Source: an uncultured Lachnospiraceae bacterium (GTDB lineage Bacteria; Bacillota; Clostridia; Lachnospirales; Lachnospiraceae). From it: a DNA stretch of 64,000 bases. The first letter of the stretch is position 1, and every line of letters starts with the position of its first letter. Positions 52,702 through 64,000 of this stretch are shown here, piece after piece. The DNA lies in contig CAMWTP010000021.1 in the NCBI GenBank assembly GCA_947177165.1, positions 18,540 through 82,539 of the forward strand, read 5' to 3'. Made by a program: the position numbers and the translations under genes. The notes under the pieces are model-generated. The model searched no databases. It was given only the letters and a program-made list of their open reading frames with translations, and was not told where the DNA came from.

Positions 52702-54411
52702 CTACTGTTCATACTTACCCACTACCTTCTCAAAATCTATATCTCTCCATTGCTTTTTCCATTCTTGTAAATATTCTATATCATTTGAATCCGGCTCAGG
52801 ACTACATTGCTCAATCTTCACAAGCGATGGCATAATTATTGAATCTCCAATTATTATCGCATGACCGCTCCCCAAGGATGGTAACGAATTTGTCACATTC
52901 CCTATATTGTCAGGCAACAAACGCTGCACATAATTCTGATCTTGCGGATTAGTAAGTCTCATGACAACAAAATTGCTACATTGCGAGAAAATAGTTTCTG
53001 ATATTTCGGAAGGTCTTTGGCTTACAATTGCCAAGGTTATCCCATATTTTCTTCCTTCCTTGGCAATTCTTTCTATTGCAATTCTTGAAGAGTTATATTT
53101 TGCATCTTTCATTTTAGGCACATACTTATGTGCTTCCTCGTATACCAACAATAACGGAGCAAAACAATCTTTTCCATTGATTTGCTTTAAATAATAACTA
53201 CATTCAAAAAGCATTCTTGAAATAAGAGATACCGTAATACTCAATACCTCGAACGGAACCCCACTCAAATCAATTATTGTTACATTACTTTCGTTCTTAG
53301 TTGTATATCCAATCAAACTTGTTAAAATTGCTTCTAAGCTACTATCAACTGATTTATCCCCAAATAAAAAATCAAATCTTTTATCCATTATCTTATTCCG
53401 AATCCTAGATATAAACTTTTCTAATGAACCATCATTATATATCCCTTTACTAACTGAACTATTTTTCTGTTCATCATACTGAAATATGTCAGAAAAATAT
53501 TCATCAAATTTATCATCGTCCGTCTTATATGTTTTAGGATTATCTTTTATCCTTATTTTATCAGGCTCCTTATAATCTCTTGTTTCTTTGCTCAAGTTGA
53601 TAATTGCATTTAAAACCTCTTTAATTGAAAATCTTACTGGAGTATCAAATGAAATATCTTCATCATTTGCATTTTTTATTTGCTTATTTCTTGTTATCAA
53701 TCTTCTAAGCAAATTGATTTGATTATACGCTTGATTTTCTCCTGTCTCAACAAATATTTCCTCCAATTCTTCCCCATTCATTAGCCAATATGGAAGTTTT
53801 AGGTTAGAAACATCCATATAGTTACTGTTTGGAAAGGCATTTTTATATTCTGAATGAATATCAAAAATAACAATATGAGAATTATTTAACCCCTTGTAGT
53901 TTCCACTACGCATTTGTGTTGCTTCTTGCAAAATTTTAGCAACTGTATGTGATTTACCTGAGCCAGTAGAACCTACTATGGCAAAATGCTTATTAAAAAA
54001 TCGATCACCATCTACAGGTACTTCAATCTTTGTATCCTGTAACAATTTTGAAAAGCAGAATCTTTTATCCACATCAATTTGATGAAATATCGCTTGTATC
54101 TCATTGCTGTGCGCAGGTTCTGCACCAGAAGGCGGAATCGCTATATTATTTCCACCCCTCAAAAATTTTTTGTCATTGTCCAAGAATCCAATAGGAACTG
54201 CCTCAAGAATATATTTTCTATCGCCTTCTCCTATTTGCTCTATTGAAAAATTTTCTACCATTGCAATTATGGCACAATCTTCTAAATCTGAAACTCTAAT
54301 GTAAGATCCAACCGAAAATTTTTCTCCAGTATCATTAAAATCCTCTATATCCTTTACTTGTACTCTGATTTTATCCGGCATTACGGATACTACTTCACCC
54401 TTTTCTGACAT
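52702..54411 (-). CDS. HerA-type ATPase/helicase
   Basis: A 569-residue protein. The ATG at 54411 has GGGAGGAAC upstream. The N-terminal HAS-barrel-like part (about 1-100) is followed by a RecA/FtsK-like motor with Walker A GSTGSGKS (about 147-154), Walker B in LLLVYEEAHKYVP, and an arginine-rich segment (SSRIAIERIAKEGRKYG; VSQRPSEIS). HerA forms hexamers with a partner nuclease. The gene 16 bases upstream encodes a DUF4297-like nuclease, so the pair matches the known DUF4297-HerA defence system. Confidence 0.9.
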   Translation of the reverse strand: MSEKGEVVSVMPDKIRVQVKDIEDFNDTGEKFSVGSYIRVSDLEDCAIIAMVENFSIEQIGEGDRKYILEAVPIGFLDNDKKFLRGGNNIAIPPSGAEPAHSNEIQAIFHQIDVDKRFCFSKLLQDTKIEVPVDGDRFFNKHFAIVGSTGSGKSHTVAKILQEATQMRSGNYKGLNNSHIVIFDIHSEYKNAFPNSNYMDVSNLKLPYWLMNGEELEEIFVETGENQAYNQINLLRRLITRNKQIKNANDEDISFDTPVRFSIKEVLNAIINLSKETRDYKEPDKIRIKDNPKTYKTDDDKFDEYFSDIFQYDEQKNSSVSKGIYNDGSLEKFISRIRNKIMDKRFDFLFGDKSVDSSLEAILTSLIGYTTKNESNVTIIDLSGVPFEVLSITVSLISRMLFECSYYLKQINGKDCFAPLLLVYEEAHKYVPKMKDAKYNSSRIAIERIAKEGRKYGITLAIVSQRPSEISETIFSQCSNFVVMRLTNPQDQNYVQRLLPDNIGNVTNSLPSLGSGHAIIIGDSIIMPSLVKIEQCSPEPDSNDIEYLQEWKKQWRDIDFEKVVGKYEQ

Positions 54412-54427
54412 TTTTGTTCCTCCCAAT

Positions 54428-55564
54428 CTATGATATTAATACCTTTATCTCGTCTAAGTTCTCTACCTGTATTTTAATTTTATATATATCTTCAAATATT
54501 GTTGTTTGAGAACTTAAATAAAAATCATATACTTCTTTAAATTTCACTTTTAAGTTTTCAACATTCTCCTCTGATACAAACTTAATGGTAACATTCTTGT
54601 CATTCACCAACTTATCACTTCTAAAAATGTCACCGTCAAAATATGTTCCATCCGAAAATACTTGTTCATCATCAACCATTCCAATTTTTACTTCATTTAG
54701 GACTTTCTTATTCAAGCCCCTAAAACAAATATATGGTGCTGGTGATTTTCCTGCCCTATAATATTTGGTTTTCAAAGCATCTATGATATACCGTACAATA
54801 GTACCATCCTCTATTTCATTACATTCAATCATAAATAACCTTTCAAATCTATTAATGTTAGGTTTATTAAATGTGAAATATTTTCTTTTGATAGTTTTCA
54901 GGAATTTATCTCTTCCAACTATATTTCTATATTTACTTTCAAAAGTAATTGTTTTACATTTATCCACATATTTCTTGATTTCCTCATATGTAATACAACG
55001 CTTATCATCTTCACTCTCCAATGCCACCTTAAATAATTTGTCACATATAATTGCATGGTAAATCCATGCTTCATCCTTCTCTACTTTCATTTTTTCACAA
55101 ATCATTTTAAGGACGTCTTCAAATTGTTTCTCATAATTTTCAGCAAATTGTAGCGTGAAATTCTTAATAAATGATTCCATTTGTTCGTTTGTATATTTGC
55201 CCTGCAAATTTTCGGTTTTTTCCTTATCCCTATACTTCAATATATCTTTTAGTTCTTGAACAGTTTTAAATTTTATACTATGCGGTTTTTGATTTCTAAA
55301 ATAAGCATATAAACAGAACTTCTTTGACATATCATACACAAATGTATCAAGCAATTTTATAATTGGTTCCCTTATTTTTGATGCCGAATAATCTGCTGCT
55401 TCCTTATGCTTAACTTGAAGAACATAGTTCTCACAATCTATATCCTGAATCCGTTCTATATATACCGGTACTCCTTCATTTCTCGACAATATTTCTAAAA
55501 TAGCCTTATCATACTGATACAAAAACCCTTTTATTGCATAATAACCGCCTTCTTCCTGGCACAT
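54428..55564 (-). CDS. DUF4297/Cap4-type nuclease, partner of HerA
   Basis: A 378-residue protein. The ATG at 55564 fits the GGGGG ribosome site better than the ATG two codons earlier. The N-terminus is a PD-(D/E)XK domain of DUF4297 type: AIKGFLYQYDKAILEIL, then IERIQDIDCENYVLQVKHKE, where Glu, Asp and Gln-X-Lys form the active site. The rest is helical. It lies 10 bases after hsdR and 16 before herA, so restriction and HerA modules share a transcript. Expected role: DNA cleavage by a HerA-nuclease complex during infection. Confidence 0.78.
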   Translation of the reverse strand: MCQEEGGYYAIKGFLYQYDKAILEILSRNEGVPVYIERIQDIDCENYVLQVKHKEAADYSASKIREPIIKLLDTFVYDMSKKFCLYAYFRNQKPHSIKFKTVQELKDILKYRDKEKTENLQGKYTNEQMESFIKNFTLQFAENYEKQFEDVLKMICEKMKVEKDEAWIYHAIICDKLFKVALESEDDKRCITYEEIKKYVDKCKTITFESKYRNIVGRDKFLKTIKRKYFTFNKPNINRFERLFMIECNEIEDGTIVRYIIDALKTKYYRAGKSPAPYICFRGLNKKVLNEVKIGMVDDEQVFSDGTYFDGDIFRSDKLVNDKNVTIKFVSEENVENLKVKFKEVYDFYLSSQTTIFEDIYKIKIQVENLDEIKVLIS

Positions 55565-55574
55565 ATCCATCCCC

Positions 55575-58500
55575 CTATCTCGTACTTACAAGTTCCACAT
55601 ATTTCTCATAATATGCCATCAGCCTGTCAATAACCCTTTTCTTCTTCTCTGCCCTGTTACCTCCACCAAAGCGAGATACCGCAGGCATAATAACATCAAT
55701 ATCTGTTCCTGTTGTTTTCAACACACCATCCCGAAACGAATTGTCTATAAATTTATGTGTTTCTTCTACCTTTAGCTTTTCTTCATTGATAATAACAGCA
55801 AGCTCATTCTCTCTTTGCTCATCCACGAAATTCTTCCAGTCCCCATCTACCTCGGTCTGCGCATTAATTCTTGACAGAAAATTCCTGATTAATTCCATTT
55901 TACTGCGCAGATTCATACTGGAATTAACCGCCTTTTCAATCGTTACAACAATCTCTTTATTCTGGTTACCCTCCTGCTGATACTTCTTAACAAGCATAAG
56001 AATATAGTCAATATTTATTTCCACCTGTTTCACAAGCTCAATTTCAAACACCACATCATCATTGATATTTTCTTTCTTTTCATTTGATTTTGATTTATAT
56101 TTCTGATAAAGGTCAATATACTCGCTCTGGTAATCCTGAAAATTCCTTTCAGACAAAATTTCCTTTCCCTCAAAATTATCAAAGGTGGAAAGAATATTCT
56201 TCATTCTGAGAATTGCTCCATAAAGCATAATAAACTCTTTCTCTGCCTTTTCCCCTTCAAACGATACTCCCAATGGAAAAAGAGTATTTAGCTTGTCTAT
56301 TAATTCCACATAACCGTCAAAATGCTTTCCATTCTCATCATATCCATTATAGTAGCTCTCAAAATTCTTTAAAAGGACGACACTCCCAGCCTCTTTATCC
56401 CCAAAAAGTGCAATCGCATTATTTGTTTCTTCCTCCAGATTACGGAAACATACGATATTGCCAAATGTCTTTACAGAATTAAGAATACGGTTTGTCCGCG
56501 AAAATGCCTGTAGCAATCCATGATATTTCAAATTCTTGTCCACCCACAATGTATTCAAAGTCGTTGCATCAAATCCTGTAAGAAACATATTGACTACAAT
56601 CAAAATATCAATTTCCCTGTTTTTCATCCTAAGAGAAACATCTTTATAATAATTTTGGAATTTATCGCTTGATGTATCATAATTGGTTTTGAAAATCTTG
56701 TTATAATCATCAATCGCCATTTCAAGAAAATCTCTGGAACTTTTATCAAGTCCGTCTGTATTTTCTGAATTTTCATCTTCTACAAAATCATCATTTTCTG
56801 ATTCATTAACCCCATAGTTATATATCGTTGCCACTCTCAATTTATGCGGTTGTCCTGCAGGTGCAGCTTGTGTCAGCTTATCCATCTGCCTCTTAAATTC
56901 TGTGTAATATGATTTTGCTGCATCTATAGAACTCACTGCGAATATGGAATTAAAGCCCTTCATGCGGACAGACTCTTTTATTTCTTCTACCTTGTCCCTA
57001 TTCTTTGCCTGACTGCTTGCTACCTCCTGCACGTTCATCAATTTAGAAAAGTCAAAACTTTCCCTATTTCTCTTTGTCTTTTGGTCAAAATGTTCTAAAA
57101 TATATGTTACAATCTTGGCAATTCGCTTTGGCTCTAAAAGTGCCTTCTCTGTGTCAATAGCTGATACCTGCTTATCGTGTCCTTTTTCCTTATGATGCGA
57201 AGCTTCATTTTCCTTAATTGTCTTAATATAATCAATACGAAACGGCAATACATTTTCATCATTGATTGCATCTACAATTGTATATGTATGAAGTTTATCG
57301 CCAAATGCCTGTGGTGTCGTGCGTAAATCAGCATTCTTTCCACTTCCAGCATTATCAGCAAAGATTGGTGTTCCTGTAAAACCAAAAATATGATAGTTCT
57401 TAAAATTCTTGGTAATGGCAGTATGCATATCTCCAAACTGAGAACGATGACACTCATCAAATACTAGGACAATATGCCTGCCAAATACCTCGTGTCCTTT
57501 ATTTTTTCTGATAAAGTGATCCAGTTTTTGAATTGTGGTAATGATAATTTTGGCGTCATCATCCTCTAATTGTTTCTTCAAAATGGCTGTTGATGTGTTA
57601 CTGTTGGCAGCACCTTTTTGAAAACGGTCATATTCTTTCATGGTCTGATAATCAAGGTCTTTGCGGTCAACAACAAAAAGCACTTTGTCCACAAAGTCAA
57701 GCTGACTTGCCAACTGCGCGGTCTTAAACGATGTTAAAGTTTTACCACTTCCGGTTGTATGCCAAATATATCCGCCCGCCTCAAGCGTTCCCAATTTCTT
57801 ATAATTCGTCGCAATTTCAATACGATTCAATATTTTCTCTGTAGCAGCAATCTGATACGGGCGCATAACAAGCAGTAATTCCTCCGAAGTAAATACACAA
57901 TATTTTGTCAATACATTTAGAATTGTATGTTTTGACAAAAAAGTTTTTGTAAAGTCTACAAGGTCAGAAATGATTCTATTATTTGCATCCGCCCAAAAAG
58001 AAGTGAACTCAAAACTATTGCTGGTCTTTTTGCCTCTATTTGTGTTCTTTTCCTGCTCTCTAATATGGGCAGAACGAGTAGTATTGGAATAGTACTTTGT
58101 GTGTGTTCCGTTTGAAATAACAAATATTTGCACATATTCATATAGTCCGCTTCCTGCCCAAAAACTATCACGCTGGTAACGGTTAATCTGGTTGAACGCT
58201 TCACGAATTGCAACACCCCTGCGCTTCAGTTCTACATGAATGAGTGGAAAACCATTTACAAGAATTGTCACATCGTACCGATTATTGAACCTTGCCTGCC
58301 TATCCGCAGGATAGGCATCATCTTTCTGTGACGCTTCATATTGATTAATCACCTGCAGGCGGTTGTTGTGGATATTCTTCTTGTCTATAAGTGTGATGTT
58401 CTTCGTACTTCCATCGTCACGCTCCATATTCTTTACCGCATCCTCCTGAATGGTGCGTGTCTTTTCTACAATTCCTTCATTGGCGTTGGCTATGTATTTA

Positions 58501-58753
58501 TGAAAAAAGCGTTCCCATTCTGTATCTGTAAAGTTGTAGGAATTAAGCTGTTCTATCTTTTTACGAAGATTCACAATCAGATCTGCCTCTGTATGGATTT
58601 GCAGATATTCATACCCTTGTTCTACAAGCATACGAATAAACTCTTTCTCCAAATCTGCTTCACTCTGATAACTGTCAAAACGTCTGCTTTCCGGTATATA
58701 TTCAGATACTACTGTACTTTCATTCATGGAAGCAACCATGTTAAATGTACTCA

Positions 58754-58754
<1 letters not shown>
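55575..58754 (-). CDS. hsdR: type I restriction enzyme, R subunit (system 2)
   Basis: A 1059-residue subunit unlike that of system 1. The nuclease motif is Asp in RYDVTILVNGFP with Glu-Leu-Lys in IHVELKRRG. Walker A is HTTGSGKTLT, the motor box FDECHRSQFG, and later motifs include TGFDATTLNTLWVDK and FSRTNRILN. It overlaps hsdS by one base and has an AAGGAG site. It resembles the EcoR124I/EcoprrI branch (type IC). The reading frame is intact. Confidence 0.93.
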
Positions 58755-60594
<1,840 letters not shown>

Positions 60595-60598
<4 letters not shown>

Positions 60599-61413
60599 TT
60601 CTTCATCCTCTCCTGTGCAAACACTTCTATCATTAATGATAAATCATGTTCTTGCTTATATATTCTTTCCTCCACAGACTCAACTCTAATATTTTTAATT
60701 CCTTGCTCAGTTAAAGCATAATTACCATGTTCTTCTCCGTCCAAAGTTAATATTGTGTTACATCCGGACAATTCTATTGGTTCAAAAGCTGAAGAATAGC
60801 GAATTCCATTCTCATTATTATGAAGTATCAAACGCCCTATTTTATTCGTAACATCATAAAGATTTTTAATCAATCGGTCAATATAAAAAACAGATAAATA
60901 ATCATTAAATATTTCCTGTATGCTTATTTTATCTTCTCCAATATGATATTTTTGTATAGTAATACGCTCGTTTTCTGTCAGATTTTCCGTTTTCACAGCC
61001 ATAACAACCCGATGTAAAATTGTATTTACCATACTATGCCTACAAAATAATGTACCTACAGAAAAATCTTTCTCACATTTGTATCTCGCCAAATAATATT
61101 TATCTCCATCTTTGAGTCCTATTTCTCGTCCGCATAGATATTCGTCAGACGCTACATACAAAATAGGCTTATACTCTTCATTTAACCGACCTTGCTTTAC
61201 ATATTTGTTAGGAGGCATTGTCCATTGTTTAGAATCATAAAAATTTGTTTTTCCATCTTCTTTTCGTGCTCTATATAAAAAACTTCCTGCTTTTATAGTC
61301 ATAGATTCATCAAAAATACTCAACCGTTCATTGATTCCATATCCAAAGAACATAGTCAAAAATTCATTTAGTGATTTGCATCTAAATAATTTATTTTCAT
61401 TTTCTCTATCCAA
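60595..61413 (-). CDS. RES-domain protein inside the hsd operon
   Basis: A 272-residue protein between hsdM (three-base gap) and hsdS (four-base overlap). The RES triad can be seen: Arg48 in FLYRARKED, Glu97 in CGREIGL after KPILYVASDE, and Ser207/208 in GIRYSSAFEP, with the family's GRLN at 75-78. RES proteins are ADP-ribosyltransferase-like; known ones break down NAD as toxins kept in check by an Xre antitoxin. No antitoxin gene is next to this one. The position suggests it is held silent by, or signals the failure of, the RM complex. The domain call is by eye and the role is inference. Confidence 0.68.
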
Positions 61414-61416
61414 AAT

Positions 61417-62979
61417 CTATTCCTCAATCTTCGCAATAATCTTATCAATCTCCGCCCGCAATTTTTCTTCCCTCGCTACAATCTCCTTAATCTCAGCATT
61501 CAATTTCACAATATCTATCTTTTCTCTTGTATCTTCCTGCTCCACATAGGACGAAACTGAAAGATTATAGCTATTCTCCGCAATATTATCATTTTCCACT
61601 ACTGCTGCATAATATTGTTTGTTCTCTCTTTTCTCATATGCCGCCAAAATATTTTGAATGTTTTCCTCAGTCAGCTTATTATTATTTGTAATTTTCACAC
61701 ATTCCTTAGAAGCATCAATGAATAATGTACTGTTTTCCACCTTGTTCTTTTTCAACACCATAATACAGGTAGCAATGCTTGTCCCAAAGAAAAGATTATC
61801 TGGAAGCTGTATCACACATTCCACATAGTTATTGTCTATCAAATATTTACGGATTTTCTGCTCCGCACCGCCACGATACATGACACCGGGAAAACATACG
61901 ATAGCTGCTGTTCCATTTGTCGCAAGCCATGACAAGGAATGCATAATAAACGCTAAGTCCGCTTTTGATTTCGGCGCAAGCACACCAGCGGGTGAAAAAC
62001 GCTCGTCATTAATAAGAATAGGGTTATCATCGCTCTCCCATTTGATAGAATATGGTGGATTGGAAACGATTGCCTCAAACGGCTCATCATCCCAATGCAA
62101 AGGCTCTGTCAAAGTATCTCCATGTCCAATACTGAATTTCTCATACCCTATATCATGCAGAAACATATTGATACGACAAAGATTATATGTAGTAATATTG
62201 ATTTCCTGTCCAAAAAATCCCTGACGCACATTTTCTTTTCCCAAAACTTTTGCAAATTTCAGCAAAAGCGATCCACTTCCACAAGCCGGATCATAAACTT
62301 TATTTACTTCTTTCTTTCCCAATACAGTGATTCTTGTCAGAAGTTCTGAAACTTCCTGTGGCGTATAATACTCTCCGCCACTCTTTCCTGCATTAGAAGC
62401 ATACATTCCCATCAAAAACTCATAAGCATCGCCAAATGCATCAATGGTATTATCCTGATAATCCCCTAACTTCATATCCGCAACACCATTCAGAAGCTTA
62501 ACCAGTTTCTCATTTCTCTTAGCTACAGTGCCACCCAATTTATTACTATTTACATCAATATCATCAAATAATCCCTTGAAGTCGTCCTCACTATCATGTC
62601 CCTGTGCAGAACCTTCTATATTCCTAAACACGCTTTCCAGCGTTTCATTCAGATTTTCATTGTTTGGTGCTTTCTCTTTTACATTACAAAATAATTGACT
62701 GGGCAAAATAAAATATCCCTTTGACTGCACCAAGTCCTCCCTTGCTTCCTCTGCCTCTTCGTCATCTAACTTTACATAATCAAAATCTCCATTGCCTGCT
62801 TCAAATTCTCCTGCATTTACAAATTTAACAAAATTCTCAGAAATATATCTATAAAACAACATACCCAACACATACTGTTTGAAATCCCAACCGTCTACGC
62901 TGCCTCTAAGGTCATTTGCCATATTCCATATGGTACGGTGAAGCTCATCTCTCTCTTGTTCCTTCTTGTTGTCAATCAT
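61417..62979 (-). CDS. hsdM: type I restriction enzyme, M subunit (system 2)
   Basis: A 520-residue N6-adenine methyltransferase. The ATG at 62979 has AGGAGG at good spacing. HsdM_N (TIWNMANDLRGSVDGWDFKQY) is followed by the SAM site DPACGSGSLLL and catalytic NPPYSIKW. The C-terminal coiled coil (about 490-520) contacts HsdS. It is the first gene of the second defence operon and only distantly similar to the system 1 HsdM. Confidence 0.94.
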   Translation of the reverse strand: MIDNKKEQERDELHRTIWNMANDLRGSVDGWDFKQYVLGMLFYRYISENFVKFVNAGEFEAGNGDFDYVKLDDEEAEEAREDLVQSKGYFILPSQLFCNVKEKAPNNENLNETLESVFRNIEGSAQGHDSEDDFKGLFDDIDVNSNKLGGTVAKRNEKLVKLLNGVADMKLGDYQDNTIDAFGDAYEFLMGMYASNAGKSGGEYYTPQEVSELLTRITVLGKKEVNKVYDPACGSGSLLLKFAKVLGKENVRQGFFGQEINITTYNLCRINMFLHDIGYEKFSIGHGDTLTEPLHWDDEPFEAIVSNPPYSIKWESDDNPILINDERFSPAGVLAPKSKADLAFIMHSLSWLATNGTAAIVCFPGVMYRGGAEQKIRKYLIDNNYVECVIQLPDNLFFGTSIATCIMVLKKNKVENSTLFIDASKECVKITNNNKLTEENIQNILAAYEKRENKQYYAAVVENDNIAENSYNLSVSSYVEQEDTREKIDIVKLNAEIKEIVAREEKLRAEIDKIIAKIEE

Positions 62980-63232
62980 CGGATAACCTCCTTGCATATT
63001 TTTCCAAATTAATTTTACTACAAAATATCCAAATTGTCATTTAGATTCATCTTAAATTTGCATAAAACTAACAAGTTATTACTGCCTATTCTTTTCCGAA
63101 AATGCTTGATACTGTGTTTTTCTCTGACGGCTGTGTTCTATATCCTTTCCCTGCATATCTCTTCCTTTTCTGAAAAATACTCACGCTTTGCTATAAGTTC
63201 CTCCTGCTTATCTTTAAGACAGGAATTGAAAC

Positions 63233-64000
63233 TTGTGCTCACAATCCAAATCCTGTTCGTATGAAGAAACTGTATCACATTTTTCAGCCAAAATAACAGT
63301 TCTCTTACAAGAACTGCTACATTTAAAATCTTCCTATGAACAAGCAAGGGAATATACCCAATCCGTATTTATTGAACCATATACCGACAACGCTTCTATA
63401 CAAAGCACTGCTTCGGCAGCATTATACCATTCATACTGTAAAATGCTGAATAAGTCTGATTTTTATATGGACGTTTTTGATTTTCCAATTAGTGAGGATT
63501 ATCTAAAAAATATTTTTGATAATGACACCCCTGCATGGAGTTCTTATTTTGAATTTTTTTCAAAAATACTACTGGATACAGATACGCAGGATTATCATAT
63601 CACATCGTTTGCACAATTCCTTCATATTGGACTGTCTATTATGATGTCAGGTGAAATGGTGATTAGGAAATGTAAATTATGTAATGGATATTTTCAGGCA
63701 AAACACTCCTCTGATCAGATGTATTGCAGCCGTATTTATAAAAATACCTCCGCAACCTGCAGTGAAGTCGGTGTAAGAAAAACTTATAAAGAAAAACTGT
63801 TCCAACACGCAATCTATCAGGAATTTACGAAGTCCTATAATAAACTCTATGGACGCCTCCGGCGAGGCAAGGTTCCAAATGATACTCCTTTAATGGAACA
63901 ATTAAAGAAGCTACATGATGATTATACCGAAAAATATGAGAACACACATAAAAAAGTGTCTTCGACACATCAACTCCCCCAGCCCCTCAATCTTGAGGGG
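63233..64000 (+). CDS. DUF6076-like zinc-binding protein (partial)
   Basis: An open frame of 256 codons that runs off the window end. No ATG lies near its beginning; a TTG at 63233 with AGGAATTGAAAC before it is the best start, otherwise the 5' end is lost. The middle has IRKCKLCNGYFQAKHSSDQM then YCSRIYKN and, later, ATCSEVGVRKTYKEKL. This is a Cys-X2-C plus C-X-Cys type zinc site as in DUF6076/CGNR-like C-terminal fingers. Function unknown. A CCCCTCAA/TTGAGGGG hairpin occupies the last 18 bases. Confidence 0.55.
   Translation, partial: MCSQSKSCSYEETVSHFSAKITVLLQELLHLKSSYEQAREYTQSVFIEPYTDNASIQSTASAALYHSYCKMLNKSDFYMDVFDFPISEDYLKNIFDNDTPAWSSYFEFFSKILLDTDTQDYHITSFAQFLHIGLSIMMSGEMVIRKCKLCNGYFQAKHSSDQMYCSRIYKNTSATCSEVGVRKTYKEKLFQHAIYQEFTKSYNKLYGRLRRGKVPNDTPLMEQLKKLHDDYTEKYENTHKKVSSTHQLPQPLNLEG

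Overview
The window reads as a chromosomal segment of a gut-type Firmicute, most likely a Lachnospiraceae-like clostridium. The grounds are AGGAGG-type ribosome binding sites with ATG or TTG starts, low-to-mid GC, a Tn916-type integrase with a TnpV gene, and a Rrf2/MarR/AraC and two-component repertoire typical of that family. No tRNA or rRNA gene was seen. Almost every gene lies on the minus strand. The GC content drops visibly in the two defence islands (about 11.8-33.2 kb and 50.5-63.0 kb).

Region 1 (1-11.6 kb) is ordinary chromosome. It holds a GH94 phosphorylase cut by the window edge and a GH3 beta-glucosidase, together suggesting beta-1,2-glucan use. Then come an Old-Yellow-Enzyme-type Fe-S flavoenzyme, a chemoreceptor, and an operon of a membrane protein, a response regulator, a histidine kinase and a small membrane protein. 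Two translationally coupled small genes close the region.

Region 2 (11.7-33.26 kb) is a degraded integrative element flanked by imperfect direct repeats. It carries a Tn916-type integrase, an excisionase and a STAND NTPase with TPR repeats. Its core is one long operon: two XRE regulators, hsdM, hsdS, hsdR, a HEPN RNase-like gene, a sacsin/Hsp90-like ATPase gene, and a gene joining AlbA_2/Schlafen, TIR and GAF domains. The mobilisation end is ruined: a TnpV 5' end is joined to a relaxase 3' end. The RM genes plus the three downstream genes are the strongest candidate for an undescribed defence system.

Region 3 (33.4-50.5 kb) holds a frameshifted His-tailed MarR gene, an Rrf2 regulator, a zinc dehydrogenase, and a siderophore-type ABC importer with an AraC regulator that shares an operator motif with it. 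It continues with a PD-(D/E)XK protein with a repeat-encoded coiled coil, and an ABC exporter with its own small membrane protein and two-component system. A P-loop kinase/aminoglycoside nucleotidyltransferase fusion and an ECF sigma/anti-sigma pair end the region.

Region 4 (50.6-64 kb) is a second defence island. It encodes a second type I RM system in the order hsdM, a RES-domain gene, hsdS, hsdR, followed by a DUF4297-like nuclease, a HerA ATPase and a DUF1016/YhcG nuclease. The hsdS has three target-recognition domains, with a (TGTC)n tract between the second and third whose length decides whether the third is translated. A DUF6076-like gene on the plus strand runs off the window.

Two families of dispersed hairpin repeats, one with a fixed 11-nt loop on covarying stems, recur between genes across the window.
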